From Rhizobium jaguaris (GTDB taxonomy: Bacteria > Pseudomonadota > Alphaproteobacteria > Rhizobiales > Rhizobiaceae): DNA of 64,000 nucleotides. The stretch is from the NCBI RefSeq assembly GCF_003627755.1, contig NZ_CP032694.1, positions 2,471,501 to 2,535,500 on the forward strand, given 5' to 3'. Position numbers and translations under genes: made by a program. Under the pieces are notes generated by a model. That model saw only the letters and a program-made list of their open reading frames with translations, had not been told where the DNA came from and made no database searches. Shown piece after piece: positions 18,231-26,572 of the stretch; the stretch's first letter is position 1; each line of letters opens with the position of its first letter.

Positions 18231-18533
18231 ATGGCGGATCGCATTGTCGTCTATTGGCGGGACATTCCCGCCCAGGTCATTATCAAGAAGGGACGGCAGA
18301 CGGCGAAGCGCGAACTGTCGCTCCGTTTCACCGAGGCAATCGACATGTGCGCCATGCGCACGGGTGCCGCGGAGACGGATGACTATCTGGCTGAATGGCG
18401 CAAAGCCGATCCTGTGGCCGTCTCAGACGATCTCGAGACAGAGGCCGACAAGGCCGCAAACGAACTCGAAGCGGCCTATGACCGAGAGCGCCTGGTGGCG
18501 CTGGTAAAGGCCGGGGGCCGCGACAATGGCTGA
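18231..18533 (+). CDS. Virulence-factor family small protein (PF13769 type)
   Basis: A 100-residue protein, MADRIVVYWRDIPAQVIIKK at the start, with a charged C-terminal helix rich in Glu/Asp. It matches the short family named virulence factor, which commonly precedes MTHFR-like genes in alphaproteobacteria; the name does not imply virulence. AAAGAGGAGAATTTGC gives a strong ribosome site. The gene overlaps the next one by 8 bases, so translation is coupled and the product probably acts with the MTHFR subunits. There is a 236-base gap upstream with a small palindrome (TCACTTATAGGTGA at about 18093) that may start a new transcript. Confidence 0.7.
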   Translation: MADRIVVYWRDIPAQVIIKKGRQTAKRELSLRFTEAIDMCAMRTGAAETDDYLAEWRKADPVAVSDDLETEADKAANELEAAYDRERLVALVKAGGRDNG

Positions 18534-19104
18534 CGCCGTCCAGAAACCGGGCAATGCAGCAGCGGGCGCGAAGGCGGCCAGCGGCGCCTATACGCCCGCC
18601 GGCGTTTCGCCGAGCCGTCGAGCACGCCGCAAATACACCGTCCGCCTCTGGGCCGTGCGCAATTCGCGTTTCCTCGAGTGGTTTTATCACCGCTTCGCCG
18701 ATGCCTTCCTGCTTTTGCATCCACTCTGGAAATCGATCGGCTATGAGCGCGTCGAACGACCGATCACCTTTGTCGAGCGCAATGTGAAAGGGTTTCTCTT
18801 CGATTGCCGTATGTGCGGCCAATGCGCTTTGTCGTCGACCGGCATGTCCTGTCCGATGAACTGTCCGAAGCAGTTGCGCAACGGCCCTTGCGGCGGCGTG
18901 CGCGCCAATGGCAATTGCGAAGTCGAGCCCGACATGCCCTGCGTCTGGGTGCAGGCCTGGAACGGCTCGCGCAATATGGTCAATGGCGATGCGATCTTGA
19001 AGGTGCAGAAGCCGGTGAACCAGTCACTGCGCGAAACATCCTCCTGGCTGCGCGTGACGGCGGAGGCCGCGGCCGCGCGTGAAGCGGCGAAGAAGGAAGC
19101 GTGA
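18526..19104 (+). CDS. Methylenetetrahydrofolate reductase C-terminal-type Fe-S protein
   Basis: A 192-residue protein matching the MTHFR C-terminal domain family. A dense cysteine cluster (FDCRMCGQCALSSTGMSCPM, then NCPKQLRNGPCGG and CEVEPDMPCVW) at about residues 92-147 should bind one or two iron-sulfur clusters. In relatives this protein partners with a separate catalytic MetF-like subunit and may deliver or receive electrons in place of NAD(P)H. Here the partner is the next gene, 3 bases downstream. The start at 18526 overlaps the preceding stop by 8 bases. The first 45 residues are low-complexity (Ala/Gly-rich) and probably disordered. Confidence 0.85.
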   Translation: MADAVQKPGNAAAGAKAASGAYTPAGVSPSRRARRKYTVRLWAVRNSRFLEWFYHRFADAFLLLHPLWKSIGYERVERPITFVERNVKGFLFDCRMCGQCALSSTGMSCPMNCPKQLRNGPCGGVRANGNCEVEPDMPCVWVQAWNGSRNMVNGDAILKVQKPVNQSLRETSSWLRVTAEAAAAREAAKKEA

Positions 19105-19107
19105 TCG

Positions 19108-20214
19108 ATGGCACATATCGATGAAAATCCGCTTGGCGCGCATCTGCCGCTCGATCCCCTGCCCGGCCATTCCTCGCTCGGGCGGCTGGAGCGCGTGCTG
19201 CGTCGCGGCGAATTCGCCGTCACCGCCGAGCTGAACCCGCCCGATAGCGCCAACGCCGAAGACGTCTACGAACGCGCCTCGATCTTCGATGGCTGGGTGG
19301 ACGGCATCAATGCGGTCGATGCCTCCGGCGCCAATTGCCACATGTCCTCGGTCGGCATCTGTGCGCTGCTGACGCGCATGGGTTATGCCCCAATCATGCA
19401 GATCGCCTGCCGCGACAAGAACCGCATCGCCATTCAGGGCGACGTGCTCGGCGCTGCCGCCATGGGCGTTTGTAACATCATGTGCCTGACCGGCGACGGC
19501 GTGCAGGCGGGTGACCAGCCAGGTGCCAAACCGGTATTCGATCTCGACTGCATGTCGCTGCTCGAAACCGTGCGCATCATGCGCGACAACGCCAAGTTTC
19601 TTTCCGGCCGCAAGCTGACGTCACCGCCGAAAGTCTTTCTCGGCGCTGCCATCAACCCGTTTGCGCCGCCTTATGACTTCAGGCCCTATCGCCTGGCGAA
19701 GAAGATCGAAGCCGGCGCGCAGTTCGTCCAAAGCCAATATTGCTACGATGTGCCTATGTTCCGCGACTACATGAAAAAGGTCCGCGATCTCGGCCTGCAT
19801 GAGAAGTGCTTCATCCTCGTCGGTGTCGGACCGCTGGCTTCCGCCAGAACCGCGCGCTGGATGCGCTCGAACGTGCCGGGTGTTCATATTCCCGATGAGA
19901 TCATCAAGCGCATCGAAGGCGCCGAGGATCAGAAAAAGGAAGGCAAGCAGCTCTGCATCGACATCATCAACGAGGTGAAGGAGATCGAGGGCGTTTCCGG
20001 CATCCACGTCATGGCCTACCGCCAGGAAGAATATGTCGCAGAGATGGTGCATGAATCGGGCGTGCTGAAAGGCCGCCAGCCATGGAAGCACGAGGCGAAC
20101 CGAACCGACGTGCTCGTTGCCGAGCGTCTGGAACACATCCGCGGGGGGATGGAGGAGAACCAGCAGCAGATGGCCGAAGCGGCCGCTCATCATCCGCCGC
20201 ACCAGACGCATTGA
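19108..20214 (+). CDS. Methylenetetrahydrofolate reductase (MetF-like)
   Basis: A 368-residue TIM-barrel flavoprotein of the MTHFR family. Landmarks include FAVTAELNPPDSANAEDVYE, the barrel strand MQIACRDKNRIAIQGDVLGA, NIMCLTGDGVQAGDQPGAKP, FLGAAINPFAPP and GAQFVQSQYCYDV. In this setting it would run in the oxidative direction, turning methyl-THF made by the corrinoid system into methylene-THF for energy or serine synthesis. It follows the Fe-S subunit gene by 3 bases and is probably in one complex with it. It is distinct from a housekeeping metF, because it is embedded in the methyltransferase operon and has an extended His-rich tail (AEAAAHHPPHQTH). Confidence 0.88.
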   Translation: MAHIDENPLGAHLPLDPLPGHSSLGRLERVLRRGEFAVTAELNPPDSANAEDVYERASIFDGWVDGINAVDASGANCHMSSVGICALLTRMGYAPIMQIACRDKNRIAIQGDVLGAAAMGVCNIMCLTGDGVQAGDQPGAKPVFDLDCMSLLETVRIMRDNAKFLSGRKLTSPPKVFLGAAINPFAPPYDFRPYRLAKKIEAGAQFVQSQYCYDVPMFRDYMKKVRDLGLHEKCFILVGVGPLASARTARWMRSNVPGVHIPDEIIKRIEGAEDQKKEGKQLCIDIINEVKEIEGVSGIHVMAYRQEEYVAEMVHESGVLKGRQPWKHEANRTDVLVAERLEHIRGGMEENQQQMAEAAAHHPPHQTH

Positions 20215-20318
20215 ACCAGAATGTTGGCAACAGGCCCGCAGAGGGCAGGCCTGGCTTGTAACCCAAATCATCGCACGATAGACCACCTCTATCGGGCCAA
20301 CTGACCAGAGGATCAGAC

Positions 20319-21284
20319 ATGACGCGCACCATCGTTGCTTCAGCCACTCGCGAAATCATCATCGGTTTCGACCAGCCTTTTTGCGTGATTGGCGAACGCA
20401 TCAACCCGACCGGGCGCAAGAAGCTGGCCGCCGAGATGATCGAGGGCAATTTCGACACCGTCATCAAGGACGCGCTGGAACAGGTAGCCGCCGGCGCGAC
20501 CATGCTGGATGTCAACGCCGGCGTCACTTCGGTCAATCCGAACGAGACCGAACCGGGCCTGCTGGTGCAGACGCTGGAAATCGTTCAGGGCCTCGTCGAC
20601 GTGCCGCTGTCGATCGACAGCTCGGTGACGGCTGCCATCGAAGCGGCGCTGAAAGTCGCCAAGGGCCGGCCGCTGGTCAATTCCGTGACCGGCGAGGAGG
20701 AAAAGCTCGAAGCCATCCTGCCGCTGGTGAAGAAATACGATGTGCCCGTCGTCGCCATCTCCAACGACGAGACCGGCATTTCCATGGACCCCGACGTTCG
20801 GTTCGCCGTCGCCAAGAAGATCGTCGAACGCGCCATGGACCACGGCATCAAGCCGCATGACATCGTCGTCGATCCGCTCGTCATGCCGATCGGCGCGCTC
20901 GGCGACGCCGGCCGTCAGGTCTTCGCGCTGCTGCACCGCCTGCGCAACGAACTGAAGGTCAACACCACCTGCGGCCTCTCCAACATTTCCTTCGGCCTGC
21001 CGCATCGCCATGGCATCAATGCCGGCTTCATCCCGATGGTGATCGGTGCCGGCATGACCTCGGCGATCATGAACCCCTGCCGCCCGCAGGAAATGGAAGC
21101 GGTGCGCGCCGCCAACGTGCTGAACGGCACCGACGCGAATTGCACCAACTGGATCATGACCTATCGCGACTACAAGCCTGCCGAAGGCGGCGCAGCGGCG
21201 CCAGCATCGGCTGCTCCCGCCGCTGGCGGCGGCCGTCGCGGCGGTCGTGCTGCGCGTGCGGGTGCGGGAGCTGCGAGGGAATAA
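20319..21284 (+). CDS. Methyltetrahydrofolate:corrinoid methyltransferase
   Basis: A 321-residue pterin-binding methyltransferase of the AcsE/MtvA/MetH-domain type. It opens with FDQPFCVIGERINPTGRKKL, the pterin-binding signature, followed by GATMLDVNAG, PLSIDSS and the C-terminal GLSNISFGLPHRHGIN loop. It should move the methyl from the corrinoid protein onto tetrahydrofolate. AGAGGATCAGAC precedes the ATG. The last 40 residues are Ala/Gly/Arg-rich (PAAGGGRRGGRAARAGAGAA), again a disordered basic tail as on other proteins of this locus. The small gene at 21287 follows with a 2-base gap, so the operon is compact. Confidence 0.9.
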   Translation: MTRTIVASATREIIIGFDQPFCVIGERINPTGRKKLAAEMIEGNFDTVIKDALEQVAAGATMLDVNAGVTSVNPNETEPGLLVQTLEIVQGLVDVPLSIDSSVTAAIEAALKVAKGRPLVNSVTGEEEKLEAILPLVKKYDVPVVAISNDETGISMDPDVRFAVAKKIVERAMDHGIKPHDIVVDPLVMPIGALGDAGRQVFALLHRLRNELKVNTTCGLSNISFGLPHRHGINAGFIPMVIGAGMTSAIMNPCRPQEMEAVRAANVLNGTDANCTNWIMTYRDYKPAEGGAAAPASAAPAAGGGRRGGRAARAGAGAARE

Positions 21285-21286
21285 CG

Positions 21287-21637
21287 ATGCATCCGAGCCG
21301 CCGTCTTTCCAACGATCTCGCGACGCTCTGGTTTCAGGCGCCGATGGTGATCGCGATGCGCACGCAGCAAATGTGGATGGCGGCGATGACCGGCGGCACC
21401 GCGAATGCCGCGGAAATCAACCGGATGGTCTCGGAAAAGATGATGGCTGCAGCGGAAAGTGCCGTCGCTGCCAATATAGCCATGACCCAACAGAACATCA
21501 CAGCAATGACGGCGATGGTAACGGGCGGCGGCACTTCGTCACGCCGCGCGGCCGACGCGGTCGCCCGGGCCACCGTCAAGCCCTACAGCAAGCGCGTCCG
21601 ATCGAACGTGCGCCGCCTCACCAGGCAGAAAGGCTGA
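21287..21637 (+). CDS. Small conserved-position hypothetical protein in the methyltransferase operon
   Basis: A 116-residue protein, mostly helical by appearance, very rich in Met and Ala (MRTQQMWMAAMTGGTANAAE and MTQQNITAMTAMVTGGG), ending in a strongly basic tail (KPYSKRVRSNVRRLTRQK). The pattern recalls phasin-like proteins, but the similarity is not strong enough to name it. ATG at 21287 has GAGGGA 6 bases upstream; the frame is open further upstream inside the preceding gene but that part is a shadow. Its tight fit between the methyltransferase and activator genes (gaps of 2 and 3 bases) argues for a function in corrinoid-methyl handling or in organising the complex. Confidence 0.6.
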   Translation: MHPSRRLSNDLATLWFQAPMVIAMRTQQMWMAAMTGGTANAAEINRMVSEKMMAAAESAVAANIAMTQQNITAMTAMVTGGGTSSRRAADAVARATVKPYSKRVRSNVRRLTRQKG

Positions 21638-21640
21638 TCC

Positions 21641-23685
21641 GTGGCCGAAGCCAGCGACAGCACGAACCCCCTCGTCCTCTTCATGCCCTCCGGCAAGCGT
21701 GGCCGTTTTGCGACCGGCACACCGGTATTGGAAGCAGCGCGGCAGCTTGGCGTCTATGTCGAGAGCGTCTGCGGCGGCCGCGCGACCTGCGGGCGCTGCC
21801 AAGTCTCGGTGCAGGAAGGCAATTTCGCCAAGCACAAGATCGTCTCCGCCAACGACCATCTCTCACCGATCGGTCCGAAAGAAAGGCGCTACGCCGAGGT
21901 GCGCGATCTTCCCGAGGGACGACGCCTCTCCTGCTCGGCGCTTATCCAGGGAGATCTCGTCATCGACGTGCCGCAGGATACGGTGATCAATGCACAGGTG
22001 GTGCGCAAGGCCGCCGATGAGCGCGTCATCGCCCGCGATACGGCCGTGCATATGTGCTACGTCGAGGTCGAAGAGCCGGATATGCACAAGCCATCAGGCG
22101 ATCTCGACCGGCTGAAAGCGGCACTAGCCGCCGACTGGAAATACGACAATCTCGAAGTCGATTTTCACATCATTCCGCAGGTGCAATTGATCCTGCGCAA
22201 GGGCGAGTGGAAGGTCACGGCCGCGATCCACCGGGATCATGAGAGCGACCGTCCGCGCTTGATTGCGCTTTATCCGGGCCTGAAGAACGAAGCCTATGGC
22301 ATCGCCTGCGACATCGGCTCGACGACGATCGCCATGCATCTCTCTTCGCTGCTATCAGGCCGCACGGTGGCATCGGCAGGCGCATCCAATCCGCAGATTC
22401 GCTTCGGCGAAGACCTGATGAGCCGCGTCTCCTATGTCATGATGAACCCGGACGGCCGCGGCGCCATGACCAACGCCGTCCGCGAGGCACTGAGCGGACT
22501 GATCGACAAGGTCTGCGCCGATGGCGGCGTGTCGCGCCAGGACATTCTGGACACCGTCTTCGTCGGCAATCCGATCATGCATCATCTCTTCCTCGGCATC
22601 GACCGACCGAACTCGGCGGCGCGCCTTTCGCGTTGGCCGTTTCAGGCGCCGTGCATCTGACCGCGGCTGAAATCGGCCTGTCGATGAATGCCGGCACGCG
22701 CGTCTACATGCTGCCCTGCATCGCCGGCCATGTCGGCGCCGACGCGGCAGCCGCGACGCTGGCCGAAGGGCCACACCGCCAGGATGAAATGATGCTGCTG
22801 GTCGATATCGGCACCAATGCCGAAATCGTGCTCGGCAACCGCAACCGCGTCGTGGCGGCGTCCTCGCCGACCGGCCCCGCCTTCGAGGGTGCGGAGATTT
22901 CCAGCGGCCAGCGCGCCGCCCCCGGTGCCATCGAGCGCGTACGCATAGATCCCCTGACGCTGGAACCGCGCTACCGCGTCATCGGCATCGAGCCCTGGTC
23001 GGACGAGCCGGGCTTCGAAGAAGCAGCGGCAACCGTCGGCGTCACCGGCATTTGTGGTTCAGCCATCATCGAGGTGGTCGCCGAGATGTTCCTCACCGGC
23101 ATCATCTCCGAAGACGGCGTCGTCGACGGCAGCATGATGGCGCGCTCGCCGCGCATCCTCCAGAACGGCCGGACCTTCTCCTACCTGCTGCGCGATGGCC
23201 AGCCGCGCATTACGGTGACGCAAAACGACGTGCGCGCCATTCAGCTCGCCAAGGCCGCCCTTTATGCCGGCGTCAAGCTGCTGATGGACAAGCAAGGCAT
23301 CGGCCATGTCGATCGCATCGGCCTTGCCGGTGCCTTCGGCACTTTCATCGATCCGAAATACGCAATGGTGCTTGGCCTGATACCGGACTGCGCCCTCGAC
23401 AAGGTGAAGGCTGTCGGCAATGCGGCCGGCACCGGCGCGCGCATGGCGCTTCTCAATCGTGGCCATCGCCGCGAAATCGAGGAAACCGTCAGCAAGATCG
23501 AGAAGATAGAGACGGCTCTTGAATCAAAGTTTCAGGAGCATTTCGTCTACGCCATGGCGCTCCCGAACAAGGTCGATGCTTTCCCTCAACTGTCGAAGGT
23601 CGTGACATTGCCGGAGCGCAAGCAGCTTGCCGACGACGCGAGCGGCGAAGGCGGTGGCCGCAGACGTCGCCGCAGCCGCGAGTAG
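21641..23685 (+). CDS. RamA/RACo-like corrinoid activation protein, frameshifted
   Basis: An ATP-dependent reductive activator of corrinoid proteins: N-terminal 2Fe-2S ferredoxin domain (cysteines 44, 50, 53 and 98 from the GTG start at 21641: SVCGGRATCGRC and RRLSC), then an ASKHA/actin-like domain (GIACDIGSTTIAMHL, FVGNPIMHHL, LLVDIGTNAEIVLGN, GLAGAFGTFID). It would reduce inactive Co(II) to Co(I). The reading frame breaks near 22601-22606: the first frame ends at 22660 after IDRPNSAARLS, while the second frame carries the correct continuation TELGGAPFALAVSGAVHLTA. One missing C in GACCGACCG restores about 681 residues. A real mutation would leave no cobalt activation from this locus. The basic tail (GGGRRRRRSRE) resembles the neighbours. 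Confidence 0.85.
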
Positions 23686-23751
23686 TTGCCAGCGCGCAGC
23701 CTCAAGCATGTCGCGCAAAAGTGCGGAGTGGTTTTGCGATAACGAAAACTA

Positions 23752-24926
23752 GTCAGCTGAATCGGAAATTCGTGTCATAAGCTGTTGTCGACCTTCTGAC
23801 AGAAGCGTTTGACGGCGGCGAGAATGTCGTCTGCCGATTTGGTCCACCGATACGGCTTGGGATTTTCGTTGTGGCGCTCGATGAAGCTTTTGATGTCGGC
23901 TTCGAGTTGAGCTGTCGAAGTATGGACGCCACGACGTAATTGCTTGCGGGTTAATTCCGCAAACCAGCGTTCGACTTGGTTGATCCATGAAGCCGAGGTT
24001 GGGGTGAAGTGCACGTGGTAGCGTGGCCGCCGCAGCAGCCAGTTCTTGATCGATGCAGTTTTGTGCGTTGCATAGTTGTCCATCACGATATGCACGTCCA
24101 AATCGGGCGGCACATTCGCATCGATCTGCTTCAGGAAGTCGAGGAACTCGGTGGCCCGATGCCGCTTGTAGCATTTGCCGATGACAAAGCCGGAGGCGAC
24201 ATCCAGAGCTGCAAACAACGTCGTTGTGCCGTGGCGAACATAAGAATGGGTACGCCGTTCAGGCACGCCAGGCATCATCGGCAGGACTGGCTGCTCGCGA
24301 TCGAGTGCCTGGATTTGGCTCTTCTCGTCCACACTGAGAACCAGCGCCCGATTGGGAGGCGACAGATAAAGACCGACGATGTCGCGGACCTTATCGACGA
24401 ACAGGGGATCGCTGGACAGCTTGAACGTCTCAGTGCGATGCGGCTGCAGGCCGAAGGCGTTCCATATCCGGCGGATCGTCGTGTGCGAAAAGCCGGCGAC
24501 TCCTGCCATCGAGCGGATCGACCAGTGGGTCGCATCGCTTGGCGTAGAACGCAGCGTGCGCTCGATCACAGCAGCAATCTGATCATCGTCGATCGTTCGG
24601 GGCCGGCCAGGGCGAACTTCGTCGAGCAGGCCATCGAGCCGATCTTTAAGAAAGCGCCGTCGCCATTTGCCAACCGTATGTTCATGTACGCCAAGTTCGC
24701 TCGCAACGGTCTTGCTCGCAATCCCGTCGGCGCAGCGAAGAATGATCCGGCACCGCTCAGACATGGAACGAGCAACGCGATGTTTACGAACCTGTCGCTC
24801 TAGATATTCCCGCTCCGCCTCGCTCAAAATCAGGGGTGCCGTCGGTCGGCCAGTCGCATTTGCCATTGCTCAACCTCCCATGAAGAGGCCAAGCGTACAA
24901 TGTAATGAACTTCTGTTCCAGGTGAC
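23752..24926. mobile_element. IS630-family insertion sequence, complete
   Basis: Imperfect terminal inverted repeats are visible: GTCAGCTGAATCGGAAATTC at 23752 on one side and its match read inward from 24926 (GTCACCTGGAACAGAAGTTC), 14 of 20 bases identical. The element is flanked by TA on both sides (23750-23751 and 24927-24928), the target duplication expected for IS630/Tc1-type transposition. The transposase gene fills the interior. The right end abuts the terminus of an IS5-type remnant. Confidence 0.8.
23775..24866 (-). CDS. IS630 family transposase
   Basis: A 363-residue transposase that appears intact. The N-terminal helix-turn-helix region (VASELGVHEHTVGKWRRRFL) is followed by a second DNA-binding homeodomain-like part. 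The catalytic triad of the Tc1/mariner-IS630 DDE domain is recognisable: SVDEKSQIQALDR, VMDNYATHKTASIKNW and SWINQVERWFAELTR. It is expected to cut and paste the surrounding element, with TA as the target. No frameshift is seen, so it may still be active. Confidence 0.92.
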   Translation of the reverse strand: MANATGRPTAPLILSEAEREYLERQVRKHRVARSMSERCRIILRCADGIASKTVASELGVHEHTVGKWRRRFLKDRLDGLLDEVRPGRPRTIDDDQIAAVIERTLRSTPSDATHWSIRSMAGVAGFSHTTIRRIWNAFGLQPHRTETFKLSSDPLFVDKVRDIVGLYLSPPNRALVLSVDEKSQIQALDREQPVLPMMPGVPERRTHSYVRHGTTTLFAALDVASGFVIGKCYKRHRATEFLDFLKQIDANVPPDLDVHIVMDNYATHKTASIKNWLLRRPRYHVHFTPTSASWINQVERWFAELTRKQLRRGVHTSTAQLEADIKSFIERHNENPKPYRWTKSADDILAAVKRFCQKVDNSL

Positions 24927-25140
24927 TAGGCCGTAGCTTCATAAGCGCGAAGCCAAAGCCGCATTGAGGCAAGCTGAACCATAGCGAGGAAGTTGGCGGC
25001 GAGCTTGTCATATCGGGCGGCGACGCGGTAGAAGTGCTTCAGCTTGGAGAAGAAGCGCGCAATGAGGTTGCGCTGGCGGTAGAGGCGCTTGCTGAAGCAA
25101 GGCTTCCAGCGTCGGTTGCTCTTCGGCGGGATGAGCCCTG
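24926..25140 (-). pseudogene. IS5-family transposase, C-terminal remnant
   Basis: Only the last 70 residues or so of an IS5-type transposase remain: IPPKSNRRWKPCFSKRLYRQ, NLIARFFSKLKHFYRV, AARYDKLAANFLAMVQLA and the end RLWLRAYEATA. The N-terminal half and catalytic residues are missing, and the similarity stops at about 25140. The IS630 element inserted at the stop codon, which now includes a base of that element. The remnant cannot be functional. Confidence 0.8.
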
Positions 25141-25227
25141 AATCGGAATCCGGCGCGATGTGAAAGCAGCTAGTCGACAAACGACCTCATAAGAGACATT
25201 TGTCGCGACCGGAAGCGGACACGCGTT

Positions 25228-25839
25228 CTAAACGCCGGTGGCCGGATTCTGCTCGGTCAACAAGCCTGTCGCCATTATGCGGAACGCCTCAGTGGCTCTG
25301 GGAAGAACCAGGCTTGGCTCATCGCTTGCCGCCACCCACAAAGCAGCATTCAGCGCCGCGCCGTTGAGAAGCCGCGCCGCCGCCTCGACATCGACTGGCT
25401 TCACGATCCCGTTCGCGATCAGCCGGCCAACGGCTTGCTTCGTCATTTCCAGACAAGCATTCTGGCTTGGCCATCGTGAAGGGTCCCCGAGGAATGCCGG
25501 CCCGTCCAGCAAGACGATCCGACGCACCTCCGAATCGAGCGCCATTTCGATATAGGCCGATCCTTCCGCAAGCAGACCTTCCCAATCGTTCGGCGCGGCT
25601 GCCCCCACCTCTTGCGCCCGCCGGGCCATTTCGCCGTCGACTTGAGCGACTACGGCAGCCAGCAGTCCCTTCTTATCACCGAAATTGTGGTAAAGCGCTC
25701 CGCGTGTGAGGCCGACATCCGCAGTGAGTTCGTCCATTGAGGCCGCGGCAAAACCTTTGGCGGCAAAGGCCCGGCGAGCCGCCGAGACCAATTTGGCACG
25801 GTTCTCTTCCATGGTTTCAATGCGTCGTTGTGGGGTCAC
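25228..25839 (-). CDS. TetR family transcriptional regulator
   Basis: A 203-residue regulator. The N-terminal helix-turn-helix is typical (AARRAFAAKGFAAASMDELT, ADVGLTRGALYHNFGDKKGL), followed by an all-helical ligand domain with a conserved LLDGPAFLGDPSRW segment. The GTG start at 25839 follows AAGGAGAGG; an internal ATG at 25812 is weaker. It is divergent from the RidA gene, and the intergenic region carries three copies of one palindrome (25859-25920), so it probably represses both itself and RidA. The inducer is unknown. Confidence 0.88.
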   Translation of the reverse strand: MTPQRRIETMEENRAKLVSAARRAFAAKGFAAASMDELTADVGLTRGALYHNFGDKKGLLAAVVAQVDGEMARRAQEVGAAAPNDWEGLLAEGSAYIEMALDSEVRRIVLLDGPAFLGDPSRWPSQNACLEMTKQAVGRLIANGIVKPVDVEAAARLLNGAALNAALWVAASDEPSLVLPRATEAFRIMATGLLTEQNPATGV

Positions 25840-25858
25840 GAGGTGCCTCTCCTTTCAC

Positions 25859-25920
25859 ATACGAAGCGTATTTCGTTTGACATACGCTACGTATGTCAGC
25901 TATTCACATACGTAGCGTAT
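25859..25920. promoter_or_regulatory. Three TetR-type operators, ATACG-N3-CGTAT
   Basis: Three copies of the same 13-base palindrome are directly visible: ATACGAAGCGTAT at 25859-25871, ATACGCTACGTAT at 25882-25894 and ATACGTAGCGTAT at 25908-25920. Centre spacings are 23 and 26 bases. They lie between the divergent TetR and RidA genes, the standard place for autoregulation. Regulation by the adjacent TetR protein is inferred. Confidence 0.75.
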
Positions 25921-26010
25921 ATCAAAATGCGCCGCATGCGAGAAGCCCCGGCCGATGCCGCAATGACCCGCCATCATCCAGGCAACTCAGTTTCCAGGAA
26001 GGTTGATACC

Positions 26011-26409
26011 ATGACTAAACGCAATGCTGTTTTTCCGATGAACCGTCACGCCCTCTACGAGGCCCACGGCTATTCAGCTGCCATCGCGTCCGGCGATCTT
26101 CTGTTCGTTTCCGGTCAAGTGGGAAGCCGCGCCGATGGCTCGCCGGAACCGGACTTCGCCGAGCAGGTCCGGCTGGCCTTTTCCAATCTGGAAGCAACGC
26201 TGGCTGCGGGCGGTTGCACCTTTGATGACATCGTCGACGTGACGACTTTCCATACCGATCCCGAAAATCAGTTCGAAACGATCATGGCGGTGAAGAGCGA
26301 GGTCTTCTCGCAGCCGCCTTATCCGAACTGGACCGCGATCGGTGTCAACTGGCTCGCCGGCTTCGACTTCGAGATCAAAGCGATCGCTCGAATCCCGGTT
26401 GGAATCTGA
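26011..26409 (+). CDS. RidA family protein (YjgF/UK114)
   Basis: A 132-residue protein with the RidA fold: YSAAIASGDLLFVSGQVGSR at the N-terminus, VRLAFSNLEATLAAGGCTFD in the middle and the hydrophobic IKAIARIPVGI end. RidA proteins hydrolyse reactive enamine/imine intermediates, but many paralogues have other roles. The catalytic-type Arg seen in canonical RidA near the C-terminus is present as IARIPV. ATG at 26011 follows GGAAGG at about 7 bases; the frame is open further up through the operators, which argues against a longer start. Probably induced when the divergent TetR repressor releases. Confidence 0.85.
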   Translation: MTKRNAVFPMNRHALYEAHGYSAAIASGDLLFVSGQVGSRADGSPEPDFAEQVRLAFSNLEATLAAGGCTFDDIVDVTTFHTDPENQFETIMAVKSEVFSQPPYPNWTAIGVNWLAGFDFEIKAIARIPVGI

Positions 26410-26572
26410 CGCCTCGACCTGCAGGCTATCAGCACGATATGGCAGCTTTGCTTTTAGCGTGACCGGCGAGCTACCGGCCCGCTCGCCACCTCATCTCAGC
26501 CGTTCGAATTTATGGGTTTACGGCCTAAGAAACGAAAGCGCAAAGAGCGAGTTCCAGAGATCGCGGTGCGCT

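Noticed and set aside
22601..22660. Programmed ribosomal frameshift in the activator gene
   Set aside because: No slippery heptamer or downstream structure is apparent, and relatives of this family are single-frame; a missing base is simpler.
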